DNA of 64,000 bases, taken from contig NZ_FOIJ01000004.1 in assembly GCF_900111745.1 (NCBI RefSeq), forward strand, positions 248,001-312,000. The letters run 5' to 3'. The number at the start of each line of letters is the position of its first letter. Positions within the stretch are counted from its first letter, which is position 1. The notes beneath the pieces are model-generated. The model searched no databases, was not told where the DNA came from, and saw only the letters and a list, made by a program, of their open reading frames with translations. The translations under genes and the position numbers were made by a program. Below, one piece after another: positions 8,309 through 16,912 of the stretch. Source of the DNA: Stigmatella erecta (lineage in GTDB: Bacteria > Myxococcota > Myxococcia > Myxococcales > Myxococcaceae).

Positions 8309-9913
8309 CTACGCGGCGCGATCGCCCAGGTCCGCCGTTATCAGCGTCTGGGTGCCGGACAGCTCCAGGGGGTTGTTGCGCACCAGGGTGGTCTCCAGGT
8401 CCGCGTCCTTCTGGGCGGCCCACCACTGCTCGGCCTCCAGCTCCGTCCAGGCCCGGGCGTGCACGCACTCCTCCAGCGCCGCGCGCAGCTCCCGGGCGCT
8501 GTTGAAGCGCGCCTCGGGCTGCTTCTCCAGACAGCGCAGGAGGATGTCACACAGGTCCGCGGGCAGCGCGTACCCCAGGCGGGCCTCCGGGTGCGTGGGC
8601 GGCGTGTTCACGTGGTGCGCGCAGATCTCCGAGGCGCTCTGCCCCTCGAAGACGTGGCGGCCCGTGAGCAGGGCATAGCCCACCGCGCCCAGCGAGTAGA
8701 GATCCGAGCGCGCGTCCACCTTGCCGGGGGAGGCGACCGTCTCGGGGGACAGGTAGAGCGGCGTGCCGGCCACCACGGTGCCCTCGGCCGGGCCGGGCTC
8801 CTCGGTGCTGCCCACCTGCTTCACCAGGCCGAAGTCGAGCACCTTCACCAGATCCGGGATGCCCCGGCGCCGGCACAGGAAGAGGTTCGCGGGCTTGATG
8901 TCCCGGTGGAGCATGCCCTGGCCGTGCGCCTCCTCCAGCGCGCCGCACACCTGGCTGAGGATGTGGATGACGCGCTCGGGCGGCTGGGGCCCCGCCATGG
9001 CGATGAGCTCCGCCAGGTCCATGCCCTCCAGGTACTCCATGGCGTAATAGAAGAGCCCGTCGGAGGTGCGGCCGTAGTCGTAGATGGCGATGGTGTTGGG
9101 GTGGGTGAGCTGGCTGGTGAGCTGCACCTCGCGCTCGAAGCGCTCCAGCTCCTGGCCCCCCGCGTCGGCGCGCAAGAGCTTGATGGCGGTATGGCGGCGC
9201 AGCAGCGCGTGGCTGGCCAGGAACACCTCGCCCATGGAGCCGGCGCCCAGCCGCTCCAGCAGCGTGTACTGGCCCAGCCTCCGCGCATCCCGCACCTCCT
9301 GGCGCAGCCCGTAGATGGTCTTGCAGATGAGGGTGGCCAGGGTGACGGTGATGGCGCTCCAGAGCACCGCGTCGAGCGTGGCCTGGACCACTTGCGGCGA
9401 GCCGCGCGCGGAGAGGCTCAGCGCCATGAGGGGCGCGTCCGGCAGGGCGCACGCCAGCGAGAGCCAGAACGCCCGGCGCACGGAGGTGGGAATGAAGACC
9501 GAGCGCGAGATGATGGCGCACGTGGTGCTCAGCAGCAGCCCGTAGGTGTCGCCCCCGGAGTACGAGCTGACCTTCAGCAGGTACAGCAGCCCCACCAGGG
9601 CCAGCCCCTCCAGCCACTTCAGGGCCCGGATGGAGAGCGACGCATTGCGGCACGTCAGCCAGCACGCCAGCGCGCCCAGGATGTTGAGCACGTGGGCCAC
9701 CGCGCCCGTGCTCAGGAGCACCGCCTCCCACGGCCGGTGGTTCAGGAGGATCGACCCCCCCGCGGTGGCCACGAAGAAGCTGGCCGACAGCGCGAAGAGC
9801 GTCTTGTACAGAAACACCAGGCGCTGCCGCAGGAATGCGCGCTCTTCCTGAAAGGAGAGCGAGCCTGCGCCCTGAACCGAGGGCAGAAGGTGTCCGTCTC
9901 GGATGGGGACCAT
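8309..9913 (-). CDS. Membrane-anchored Ser/Thr protein kinase (N-terminal membrane domain)
   Basis: 534 residues. Roughly residues 30-200 hold five to six hydrophobic segments. The kinase domain (about 215-490) is cytoplasmic and C-terminal to them, the reverse of the common bacterial layout. All catalytic motifs are present: GAGSMGEVF glycine loop, AIKLL lysine near 245, LHRDIKPANLF catalytic loop with Asp near 338, DFG near 360, and the activation segment GTPLYLSPE. It should therefore be active. I placed the start at ATG 9913-9911, which fits the hydrophilic N-terminus before the first helix; open frame continues upstream without membrane or domain features. It is divergent from the double-vWA gene. 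Confidence 0.92.
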   Translation of the reverse strand: MVPIRDGHLLPSVQGAGSLSFQEERAFLRQRLVFLYKTLFALSASFFVATAGGSILLNHRPWEAVLLSTGAVAHVLNILGALACWLTCRNASLSIRALKWLEGLALVGLLYLLKVSSYSGGDTYGLLLSTTCAIISRSVFIPTSVRRAFWLSLACALPDAPLMALSLSARGSPQVVQATLDAVLWSAITVTLATLICKTIYGLRQEVRDARRLGQYTLLERLGAGSMGEVFLASHALLRRHTAIKLLRADAGGQELERFEREVQLTSQLTHPNTIAIYDYGRTSDGLFYYAMEYLEGMDLAELIAMAGPQPPERVIHILSQVCGALEEAHGQGMLHRDIKPANLFLCRRRGIPDLVKVLDFGLVKQVGSTEEPGPAEGTVVAGTPLYLSPETVASPGKVDARSDLYSLGAVGYALLTGRHVFEGQSASEICAHHVNTPPTHPEARLGYALPADLCDILLRCLEKQPEARFNSARELRAALEECVHARAWTELEAEQWWAAQKDADLETTLVRNNPLELSGTQTLITADLGDRAA

Positions 9914-10028
9914 TCCGAAAGAAACTCTACACCAAACCCGTAGGGAAAGTTGACAGGGGGGCCCTGGGATTCGCGGGCGTCTTGGAGGCCCCGGGGGGCC
10001 CCGGGCGGCGCTAGAGTGGCCGCACTCC

Positions 10029-12773
10029 GTGAGCTTCTCCCTGCCACAGGCGCTGGTGCTGCTCGTCCCCCTGGGGCTGTTCCTCTGGAAGTGGGGGGGA
10101 AGGCCCGGTGTGCCCGGGGTGCTGCGGTGGGTGCTGCTGGGGCTCGCGGTGGGCGCGCTCGCCGGGCCCGAGCTGGTGCTGCGCCACGCGGGCAGCGACG
10201 TGGTGGTGGTGGTGGACCGCTCGCGCTCCATGCCGCTGGACGCGGACCGGGTGGCGCTGGAGGTGGTGAAGCTGCTGGAGGGCCAGCGGCGGACGGGGGA
10301 CCGGCTGGGCGTCATCGCCTTCGGGCGCGAGGCCCGGGTGGAGCAGCCCCTGAGCGCCGGGGGCACCTTCGGCGGCTTCTCCCGGCCGGTGGACGCGGAG
10401 GCCTCGGACCTGTCGGGGGCGCTGGACGCGGCCGAGGCCCTCATCCCACCGGAGCGGACCGGGCGGGTGCTGGTGGTGGCGGACGGACGGGCCACGGGGG
10501 CGGATGCGCGGGGAGCGGCCCGGCGGCTGGCGGCCCGGGGCATCGCCGTGGACTTCCGCCACGTGGCGCGCGAGGCGGTGCCGCTGGACCTGGCCGTCGT
10601 CGCGCTGGAGGTGCCCGCCGCGGTGGCCGCGCGCGAGCCGTTCCAGTTCTCCGCCGTGGTGGTGGCCTCCCAGGCGGTGACGGGCACGGTGCTCCTGGAG
10701 CGCGATGGCCAGCCGCTGGTGAAGGGGCCCTTCGAGTTCCGCCCGGGCGCCAACGTGCTGCCCTTCCGGGACCTGGTCGACAAGGAGGGGCTGGCCCGCT
10801 ACCGCCTCCAGGTGGAAGCGCCCGGGGACGGCGTGGTGGAGAACGACGAGGGCCGCGCGGTGCTGCGCGTGGAGGGCCCCCCGCGCGTGCTGCTGCTCAG
10901 CCGCCAGCCGGCCGGCACGCTGGCCCAGGCGCTGGGGGCCGCGGGCCTGCGGCTGGAGGTGCGCGAGCCCTTCCCGCTCTCGCTGGACGCGCTGGACGGG
11001 GTGGGCGCGGTGGTGCTGGAGAACGTGGACGCCAACGCGCTGGGCGAGCCGGGGCTCCAGGCCCTGGCGGCCTACGTGGAGCAGGCAGGCGGCGGGCTGG
11101 TGATGACGGGGGGCCGGGACAGCTTCGGCCAGGGCGGCTACCGGCGCTCGGTGCTGGAGCCCGTGCTGCCCGTGTCCCTGGAACTGCGCGAGGAGCAGCG
11201 CCGCACCTCGCTGGCCCTGAGCGTGCTGATGGACTGCAGCTGCTCGATGGGGGCCACGGTGCCCGATGGGCGCACGAAGATGGAGGTGGCCGCCGAGGGC
11301 GTGGTGGGCGCGCTCACCCTGCTCAACGGGCGGGACGATGCCTCCGTGCACATGGTGGACACCGAGCCGCATGAAATCTTTCCTTTGAGCCCGGTGGGGG
11401 AGGGGCTGCCCCTGAACAAGGTCGCCCGGGGCTTCAGCGGGGGCGGCGGCATCTTCGTGGGCGAGGCGCTGCGCGAGGGCAAGACGCAGATCCTCCGCAG
11501 CGAGAAGGCCACGCGGCACGTGCTGCTGTTCTCGGACGCGGCGGACTCGGAGGAGCCGGACGACTACCGCCAGACGCTGGCGGCGCTGCGGCGGCAGAAC
11601 GTGACGGTGTCGGTCATCGGCCTGGGCACGCCGATGGACCCGGACGCGAACCTGCTGCGCGAGGTGGCCCAGCTGGGCGGGGGCCGCATCTACTTCGCGG
11701 AGGACGCGATGAGCCTGCCGCGCATCTTCAGCCAGGAGACCCTCACGATCGCGCGCGCGGCCTTCGTGGACGTGCCCACCTCGGTGGAGGCGGCGCCGGA
11801 CCTGCCGTTGCTGGGCCGGCTGCCCTCGCTGGGGCTGCCCCAGGTGGGCGGCTACAACCTCACGTACCTGAAGCCCCAGGCGAACGTGGCGATGCGCACG
11901 CTGGACGAGAACGCCGCGCCGCTGCTGGCGCTGTGGCCCCGGGGCGCGGGCCGGGCGGTGGCCTTCATGGCGGAGGTGGATGGGCCCTTCACCGGAGGGG
12001 AGCTGCGGGCGTGGTCCGGGCTGCGCGCCACGCTGGAGGGCATGGTGCGCTGGTCCATGCAGGAGGGCCGTGCGGCGCAGGAGGCGGCGGTGGTGCGGGC
12101 CGAGCGCCGGGGCAACCTGCTGCGGGTGACGTTGGACCTGCCCCCGGGCGAGCCGCTGCCCACGGTGCTGCCCTCGCTGGTGGTGCTGCCCGGAGAGGGC
12201 GGGGGGCCGCCCGCGGAAGTGCGGATGCGGTGGGAGGACGAGGACCGGCTGGTGGGGGAGTACACGCTGCCGGGACGCGGCACGTGGCACCCGGTGGTGA
12301 AGCTGGGCGAGCGGGCCCTGCGGGCGCCGCCCGTGGCGTTTCCCTATGCGCCGGAGTTCGAGCCGGGCACCGCGGCGGAGGGGCTGGCGTTGCTGCGCTC
12401 GGTGGCCCAGGTGGGCGGTGGGGTGGAGCGGCTGTCCCTGGCGGACCTGTTCGCCGGGGCGCCCGTGTCCGAGGGCCGCGTGGCGCTGGCGCCGTGGCTG
12501 GTGGGCTTCGCGGTGCTGGTGCTGCTGGCCGAGGTGGTAGTGCGCCGCTTCTTCTCCGGCCCGCGCCTGCGCAAGCCGGCCGCTCGCCCCCTGGTGGCGA
12601 GCCCCGCGCGGGCGGGGGCCCCGGGCGCTGGGAGCACGGCGCCGCGCGACGCGCCTGCCCCGCCGGCGTCCTCGGAGCCCGCGGCAGCGCCCGAGCCCAA
12701 GGCGGCCGAAGGGGGCGTGGACTCGGCGCTGGAGGCGGCCCGGGCGCGGGCCCGCAAGAGGCTGGGGCGCTGA
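10029..12773 (+). CDS. Large double-vWA membrane protein (BatA/glutamine-amidotransferase-like)
   Basis: 914 residues. N-terminal hydrophobic segments (residues 1-55) precede a first vWA domain with MIDAS DRSRSM. Next comes a Rossmann-like segment resembling the glutamine-amidotransferase-like domain of such proteins (GAVVLENVDANAL ... GGGLVMTGG). A second vWA domain follows with MIDAS MDCSCSMG near residue 400 and an intact helper region. A C-terminal helix (WLVGFAVLVLLAEVVV) precedes an Ala/Pro-rich basic tail. GTG start at 10029. It belongs functionally to the MoxR/DUF58 group upstream but is transcribed from its own promoter region, divergent from the kinase. Confidence 0.93.
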   Translation: MSFSLPQALVLLVPLGLFLWKWGGRPGVPGVLRWVLLGLAVGALAGPELVLRHAGSDVVVVVDRSRSMPLDADRVALEVVKLLEGQRRTGDRLGVIAFGREARVEQPLSAGGTFGGFSRPVDAEASDLSGALDAAEALIPPERTGRVLVVADGRATGADARGAARRLAARGIAVDFRHVAREAVPLDLAVVALEVPAAVAAREPFQFSAVVVASQAVTGTVLLERDGQPLVKGPFEFRPGANVLPFRDLVDKEGLARYRLQVEAPGDGVVENDEGRAVLRVEGPPRVLLLSRQPAGTLAQALGAAGLRLEVREPFPLSLDALDGVGAVVLENVDANALGEPGLQALAAYVEQAGGGLVMTGGRDSFGQGGYRRSVLEPVLPVSLELREEQRRTSLALSVLMDCSCSMGATVPDGRTKMEVAAEGVVGALTLLNGRDDASVHMVDTEPHEIFPLSPVGEGLPLNKVARGFSGGGGIFVGEALREGKTQILRSEKATRHVLLFSDAADSEEPDDYRQTLAALRRQNVTVSVIGLGTPMDPDANLLREVAQLGGGRIYFAEDAMSLPRIFSQETLTIARAAFVDVPTSVEAAPDLPLLGRLPSLGLPQVGGYNLTYLKPQANVAMRTLDENAAPLLALWPRGAGRAVAFMAEVDGPFTGGELRAWSGLRATLEGMVRWSMQEGRAAQEAAVVRAERRGNLLRVTLDLPPGEPLPTVLPSLVVLPGEGGGPPAEVRMRWEDEDRLVGEYTLPGRGTWHPVVKLGERALRAPPVAFPYAPEFEPGTAAEGLALLRSVAQVGGGVERLSLADLFAGAPVSEGRVALAPWLVGFAVLVLLAEVVVRRFFSGPRLRKPAARPLVASPARAGAPGAGSTAPRDAPAPPASSEPAAAPEPKAAEGGVDSALEAARARARKRLGR

Positions 12774-12794
12774 GGCCGGAGAAGAGGACCACGG

Positions 12795-13388
12795 ATGGCA
12801 TTGAAGAAGACACCCGCTGGGGAGCTGCCGGTCATGGCCTTCGCGCACCCGCGCGCCTGGACGGCCTGGCTCGACGCCCACCATGCCTCCTCGAAGGGGG
12901 TGTGGCTGAAGCTCGCCAAGAAGGGCTCGGGCGTCGCGTCGGTCACCTACGCGGAGGCGCTGGAGGTGGCGCTCGCCTGGGGGTGGATCGACGGACAGCG
13001 GAAGGGGCATGACGAGGCCGCCTTCCTCCAGAAGTTCACCCCCCGGGGGCCCCGGAGCATCTGGTCGAAGATCAACCGGGAGAAGGTGCTGGCGCTCATC
13101 GAGGCCGGAGCGATGAAGCCCGCGGGCCTCGCGGCGGTGGAGCGGGCGAAGCAGGACGGCCGCTGGGAGGCCGCCTACGACTCGCCGAGCCGGGCGGTGG
13201 TCCCCGAGGACTTCCTGACGGCCCTGAACACGAACCCCAAGGCCCAGGCCTTCTTCCAGACGCTGAACGCGGCCAACCGCTACGCCATCTCCTTCCGGCT
13301 CCAGACGGCCAAGAAGGCCGAGACCCGGGCCCGGCGCATCGCCCTCTTCGTGGAGATGCTCGCCCGGCACGAAAAGCTCCACCCATGA
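12795..13388 (+). CDS. YdeI/OmpD-associated family protein
   Basis: 197 residues. The N-terminal half carries the family pattern AWTAWLDAHHASSKGVWLK, then YAEALEVALAWGWIDGQRK, FTPRGPRSIWSKINREK and GLAAVERAKQDGRW. The C-terminal half (FFQTLNAANRYAISFRLQT, KAETRARRIALFVEML) is the YdeI/bacteriocin-protection helical tail. Family members are small soluble proteins of poorly defined role; some are linked to peptide or bacteriocin resistance. ATG at 12795, with GAGAAGAGG at 12779-12787 upstream. Its stop overlaps the start of the next gene by 4 bp, so the two are probably co-translated, although no shared function is evident. Confidence 0.92.
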   Translation: MALKKTPAGELPVMAFAHPRAWTAWLDAHHASSKGVWLKLAKKGSGVASVTYAEALEVALAWGWIDGQRKGHDEAAFLQKFTPRGPRSIWSKINREKVLALIEAGAMKPAGLAAVERAKQDGRWEAAYDSPSRAVVPEDFLTALNTNPKAQAFFQTLNAANRYAISFRLQTAKKAETRARRIALFVEMLARHEKLHP

Positions 13389-15073
13389 GCCGGGCAGGGC
13401 GGTGGGCCGCGCTCCTGGGGCTCGCGGGCGCGTGGCTCGGGCTGACCGTTCAGGCCGCCCGGCTGGCGCTGCACAAGAGCTTCAGCATCGATGAGTTCCA
13501 GTACGCCCACGCCGCGTGGCTCGTGGCGCGGGGCCAGGTGCCCTACCGCGACTTCTTCGAGGTGCACCTGCCCCTCGTCTACCAGGTGCTCGCGCCCGTG
13601 TTCTGGTTCTCCGGGGACTCGCCGCTGAGCATCCTGGCCCTGCGCGCCGCCATGCTCGTGCCGCTCGTGGGCACCTGCGTGGCCGCCGCGAGCCTCAACC
13701 GCAAGCAGGGGCCCGTGGCCATGCTCCTGGCGCCGGTGCTGTTGCTGGCCACGCCGCCCTTCGTCACGCTCGCCACGGAAGTCCGGCCGGATCCGCTCGC
13801 CTTCGCGCTCTTCCTGGGCGCCCTGGCCCTGCTGGCCGGGAAGCCCTCGCTCCTGAAGGCGTTCGGCGCGGGGGCGTTGTGGGTGGCCGCCGTGTGGGGC
13901 TCGCAGAAAGTCCTCTTCTATGGAGGCCTCGTGGGCCTGGTGCTGGCCGGAGACCTGGTGCTGCGGCGAGGCCGGCGCCCCGCGCTTCTTTCCTTTCCCC
14001 GGGCCTTCTTCATGGGGGCGGCGGCCGTGCTCGCCGTCCTTGCGGTCTACCTCACGGTGACGCGCTCCTGGGGGGCGTGGTGGCAGTGGTGCTTCGCCTG
14101 GGCCGCGGATCACCAGCGCCACTACCCGGGGTTCTCCTGGCGCGTGTACCTGGCGCCCGTCTGGAAAGAGCACCCGTGGCTCTTCACCCTGGCGGCGCTG
14201 GGGCTGGCCTCGACGGCGCGGGAGGGCTGGCGCCGGGCCCGGTGGCAGGAGCCGGATCTTCTGCTGGGGGTGGCGCTGCCCGCCACGTTCGGCGCCTACG
14301 CGCTCCAGCAGGCCCCGTTCCCCTACAGCCTGTTGCCGTTCCTGGGCATCCTCGCCGTCTTCGCGGCCCGGGGCGTGGCGGTGGGGCTGGGCGCGGTGCC
14401 CTCCCCCGGGGGCAAGGCGGTGGGGGCCGCGGCGATCATCGCGCTGCTGGCGGTGGAGCTGCGCCGGCTGGAGCAGCGCCTCGCGCGGGACTCCAACGCG
14501 CGCCAGCGCGAGGTGCTCGCCCAGATCGGCACGCTGACCGCGCCGGACGACGTGGCCTACGACAACTCGGGGGGCTACGTGAGCCGCCCGCACGCGTACT
14601 TCTACTTCTACACGGATGCCTACCTGCGCGGCGCCATCGCCGGGACGCTCGCCCGCGAGGTGCCCGAGGCGCTGCTCGCCCGGGGGTGCGTGTTGCACCT
14701 GGAGGATCTGCGCAAGGAGGGGCTCCCCACCCCCCTGAAGCGCTTCCTGGCCGAGCACTACCAGCCCTTCGATGGCGACATCTCCCTGTGGGGGCAGCGC
14801 TACGAGGTGCCCGCCACGGGGCTCGCCGGGGCCCGCTTCCTCGCCGTCCGGGCGGACACCTACTTCATCGAGCCCGCGAGCGCGCTGGAGCAAGGCACCC
14901 TGTTCCTCGACGGCGCCCCCGTGACGGCCCCGGTGTTCACCCTGGGGAAAGGGACGCACACCGTGCGGTACGAGGGGCAGGCAAGCGCGTTCCACGTGCT
15001 CTGGCTGCCCGAGAGTGGCCAGCGGTGGAGCCCCCGGCGGGGACTCCCACCCACCTACTCGCGGCTGTTCTGA
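13385..15073 (+). CDS. GT-C fold glycosyltransferase-like integral membrane protein
   Basis: 562 residues with about ten membrane helices in residues 1-380 and a soluble C-terminal domain of about 180 residues. The first loop contains SFSIDEFQYAHAAWLVARG followed by VPYRDFFEVHLPL. An acidic pair (Asp36-Glu37) after the first helix is the catalytic hallmark of GT-C/PMT-type transferases that use polyprenyl-phosphate sugars, and the surrounding pattern matches GT39/ArnT-like hypothetical proteins. The acceptor is unknown. ATG at 13385 overlaps the previous stop (ATGA). Confidence 0.85.
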   Translation: MSRAGRWAALLGLAGAWLGLTVQAARLALHKSFSIDEFQYAHAAWLVARGQVPYRDFFEVHLPLVYQVLAPVFWFSGDSPLSILALRAAMLVPLVGTCVAAASLNRKQGPVAMLLAPVLLLATPPFVTLATEVRPDPLAFALFLGALALLAGKPSLLKAFGAGALWVAAVWGSQKVLFYGGLVGLVLAGDLVLRRGRRPALLSFPRAFFMGAAAVLAVLAVYLTVTRSWGAWWQWCFAWAADHQRHYPGFSWRVYLAPVWKEHPWLFTLAALGLASTAREGWRRARWQEPDLLLGVALPATFGAYALQQAPFPYSLLPFLGILAVFAARGVAVGLGAVPSPGGKAVGAAAIIALLAVELRRLEQRLARDSNARQREVLAQIGTLTAPDDVAYDNSGGYVSRPHAYFYFYTDAYLRGAIAGTLAREVPEALLARGCVLHLEDLRKEGLPTPLKRFLAEHYQPFDGDISLWGQRYEVPATGLAGARFLAVRADTYFIEPASALEQGTLFLDGAPVTAPVFTLGKGTHTVRYEGQASAFHVLWLPESGQRWSPRRGLPPTYSRLF

Positions 15074-15090
15074 GGGCGCGCCCGGTGGAA

Positions 15091-15096
15091 TAGACT
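15091..15096 (+). promoter_or_regulatory. Possible -10 element (TAGACT) of the coiled-coil gene
   Basis: TAGACT at 15091-15096 lies 25 bp before the ATG, with TTCTGA at 15069-15074 upstream (16-bp spacing) as a weak -35. The element falls between the upstream stop (15073) and the start at 15122. It fits the TAGACT-like -10 boxes common in myxobacteria but is not verified. Confidence 0.3.
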
Positions 15097-15121
15097 GGGC
15101 CCCTTTTCCGTCCGTGAGGCC

Positions 15122-15913
15122 ATGATGAACCGCTTCCTTGGATTTTCTTCTCTGGGCCTGGCCGCCCTGGCGCTCGTGGTGGCCCTGGCCAACTCGTCGC
15201 CGGTCATCGTGCCGCCCCCTCCGGTGGGAGAGTTCCCGGGGGCCGCCGCCGGCCCGGAGGTCCAGGCGCTGGAGAAGCGCGTCCAGGCGCTGGAGGGCAC
15301 CGTGCAACTGCTCTCCCAGCGGCTGCGGGAGGCCGAGCGGCGTCCTGGCACCGCCGCGGCGCCGGGCGAGGGCGCGCCCCCGGCGCTCGCCGCGGAGGTG
15401 GATCAGCTCAAGGATGAGATCCGCGGCCTGATGGCGGGCGAGGCGCTCAACTCCGAGGGCGGGCGCGAGTACCTCAAGGAGATGATGACCTCGGTCCAGG
15501 ACGAGATGCGCGACGCCCGGCGCAAGGAGCAGGAGCAGCGCTGGATGCAGGCGATGTCCCAGGTGCAGCTCGACCGCTCCGGGAACTGGAGGAAGTTCGT
15601 CTCCGAGGCGGGGCTGAACGCCAGCCAGGAGCAGCAGCTCATGCGCCGGCTGGAGGACGAGGACTCCCGCCGCAAGACGCTCATCGAGGAGGTGCGCGCG
15701 GGCACCAAGCAGCCCCGGGAGATGCAGCGCGAGCTGCGCGAGGCGCGCAAGCAGACGGACGAGGAGATGCAGAAGCTGCTCGGCGCGGACCAGCAGAAGA
15801 AGTACGTGGAGGCGCGGCGCGACGAGTGGCGGCAGGCGCGCGGCGTGGGCGGCCCGGGTGGCCCGGGCGGGCAGGGCGGCCGGCGGGAGGCCAACGGCGG
15901 CGGACGCCCGTAA
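15122..15913 (+). CDS. Secreted coiled-coil protein of unknown function
   Basis: 263 residues. Residues 1-24 form a signal anchor (GLAALALVVALANSS). A Pro-rich stretch leads to a short coiled coil (VQALEKRVQALEGTVQLLSQ), then a mainly helical charged region from about residue 95 to 240. In it, repeats such as SASQEQQLM-like, LIEEVRAGTKQPREMQRELR and LLGADQQKKYVEARRDEWRQ resemble the periplasmic helical CpxP/Spy- or LTXXQ-like layout, though no LTXXQ motif is clear. A Gly-rich tail (GVGGPGGPGGQGG) ends the protein. ATG ATG at 15122/15125. It is followed by a strong hairpin terminator. No function assigned. Confidence 0.85.
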   Translation: MMNRFLGFSSLGLAALALVVALANSSPVIVPPPPVGEFPGAAAGPEVQALEKRVQALEGTVQLLSQRLREAERRPGTAAAPGEGAPPALAAEVDQLKDEIRGLMAGEALNSEGGREYLKEMMTSVQDEMRDARRKEQEQRWMQAMSQVQLDRSGNWRKFVSEAGLNASQEQQLMRRLEDEDSRRKTLIEEVRAGTKQPREMQRELREARKQTDEEMQKLLGADQQKKYVEARRDEWRQARGVGGPGGPGGQGGRREANGGGRP

Positions 15914-15919
15914 CGACAA

Positions 15920-15947
15920 GGGGCGCCTCCCCGAAAGGAGACGCCCC
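15920..15947. terminator. Hairpin terminator between convergent genes
   Basis: An 11-bp stem (GGGGCGCCTCC at 15920-15930 and GGAGACGCCCC at 15937-15947, one mismatch) with a 6-nt loop CCGAAA lies 6 bp after the coiled-coil gene stop and 23 bp before the expansin stop on the other strand. It can serve both directions. Confidence 0.75.
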
Positions 15948-15970
15948 TGTCCGGCGCACGGCGGCAGGCG

Positions 15971-16693
15971 CTACTTGAACTGGGCCGCGCCGTCGAGCTG
16001 AACCCCGTCACTGCTGAAGGCGAAGTTCAGGGTGTCCTCCAACACCTCGCCCGTAGTGCCGGTGATGCGCACCTTGAGCGGCGGGGACCCCAGGGCATTG
16101 CCGACGAAGTAGTTGTAGTTCTCGCGCGTCAGGGTCTCCCAGCCCGTGGCCCGCATCACCTCCAGGCTCTTGATGGGCACCTTGTGGTTGCGCACCTGGA
16201 TCGCGAAGTAGGAGTAGGGGCCGCTGCCTTCCTTGATGTGGTAGCGCACGGGGCCATCCACCTTGCAGGCCACCAGCTTCCAGTTCATCGACACCTCGCC
16301 GCCGGAGGCGACCTTCGAGTAGGCCTCCTGGCTGAGCAACATCAGGTCGGGCGCGCACGCCGGGCAGACATCCACGATGCGGGCGATCACCTTGCCATTG
16401 GGGCCATCCACCTCGGCACAGGCGCCACAGACCGCTGCTCCCGAGAACTCGGTGGTGTTCAGCGCCGCGACGAGCTTCTCGCCCACGGGCACGCCGAAGC
16501 TGCAGCTGCCATCCCCCTCGGTCTCGTAGCTGTTGACCTTTCCAGGCTTGGGGTCCTTGCCCAGGCCCACGCCGTCGCCGCCGCCGCCCCCGCCGCCACC
16601 ATCACCGCCTTCGTCACTGTCAGAGCAAGCCGCCAAAGACAGCACTCCCGCCACGAGCAGCGCGCGCGCTGAAAAAGCCTTTCCAAATCGCAT
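15971..16693 (-). CDS. Bacterial expansin-like lipoprotein
   Basis: 240 residues. The signal peptide ends in lipobox LAAC (Cys23); a Ser/Asp/Gly-rich spacer of about 30 residues follows. The two-domain expansin fold comes next. Domain 1 is a six-stranded double-psi barrel with GACAEVDGPNGKVIARIVDV, then CPACAPDLMLLSQEAYSKVA, carrying the conserved Asp and aromatic/loop positions of EXLX1-type proteins. Domain 2 is a beta-sandwich (VRYHIKEGSGPYSYFAIQV onward, with conserved aromatics for polysaccharide binding). Expansins loosen polysaccharide networks without hydrolysis; here cell-surface attachment is inferred. A strong AGGAGGA site lies at 16701-16707. Divergent from a lysozyme-fold lipoprotein gene. 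Confidence 0.9.
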   Translation of the reverse strand: MRFGKAFSARALLVAGVLSLAACSDSDEGGDGGGGGGGGDGVGLGKDPKPGKVNSYETEGDGSCSFGVPVGEKLVAALNTTEFSGAAVCGACAEVDGPNGKVIARIVDVCPACAPDLMLLSQEAYSKVASGGEVSMNWKLVACKVDGPVRYHIKEGSGPYSYFAIQVRNHKVPIKSLEVMRATGWETLTRENYNYFVGNALGSPPLKVRITGTTGEVLEDTLNFAFSSDGVQLDGAAQFK

Positions 16694-16828
16694 GAAACAA
16701 TCCTCCTAGAGGGGCCCAAATCATACCGTGCTCATTGGCGAAGCATGTGGCCGGACGGAGGTGGCTCTTTGCGCACCTTGATCAGTACACCGTGAAGAAA
16801 ACAATCCGCCAAAGTCGAAAGAAAAGGA

Positions 16829-16857
16829 TTGTTTGAAACATACGAATCCCTTTAAGA
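16829..16857 (+). promoter_or_regulatory. Possible promoter of the lysozyme-fold lipoprotein gene
   Basis: In an AT-richer stretch (16780-16860) between the two divergent genes, TTGTTT (16829-16834) and TTAAGA (16852-16857) are 17 bp apart. A small palindrome, GTTTGAAAC (16831-16839), overlaps the -35 and could be an operator half-site. Weak evidence. Confidence 0.3.
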
Positions 16858-16872
16858 CGCGAACTTTCCGCC

Positions 16873-16891
16873 GCGGGCATCCGCTGCCCGC
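16873..16891 (+). other. Leader hairpin upstream of the lysozyme-fold gene
   Basis: Perfect 7-bp stem GCGGGCA / TGCCCGC with loop TCCGC, located 21 bp before the ATG at 16913 and just before the GGAGAG ribosome-binding site. It is not followed by a T-tract, so it is a leader structure rather than a terminator; it may affect mRNA stability or initiation. Confidence 0.4.
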
Positions 16892-16912
16892 GCTTCCCCT
16901 GGAGAGATCGTG

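Noticed and set aside
9950-9955. TTGACA upstream of the double-vWA gene as a -35 box
   Set aside because: No acceptable -10 lies 16-18 bp downstream. The TAGAGT at 10012-10017 is too distant, so a promoter pair could not be defended.
10011-13382. A 1123-codon minus-strand frame opposite the double-vWA and YdeI genes
   Set aside because: It runs across two unrelated real genes, is rich in Arg, His, Gln and Pro, and has no recognisable motif. The plus frames contain complete known domains.
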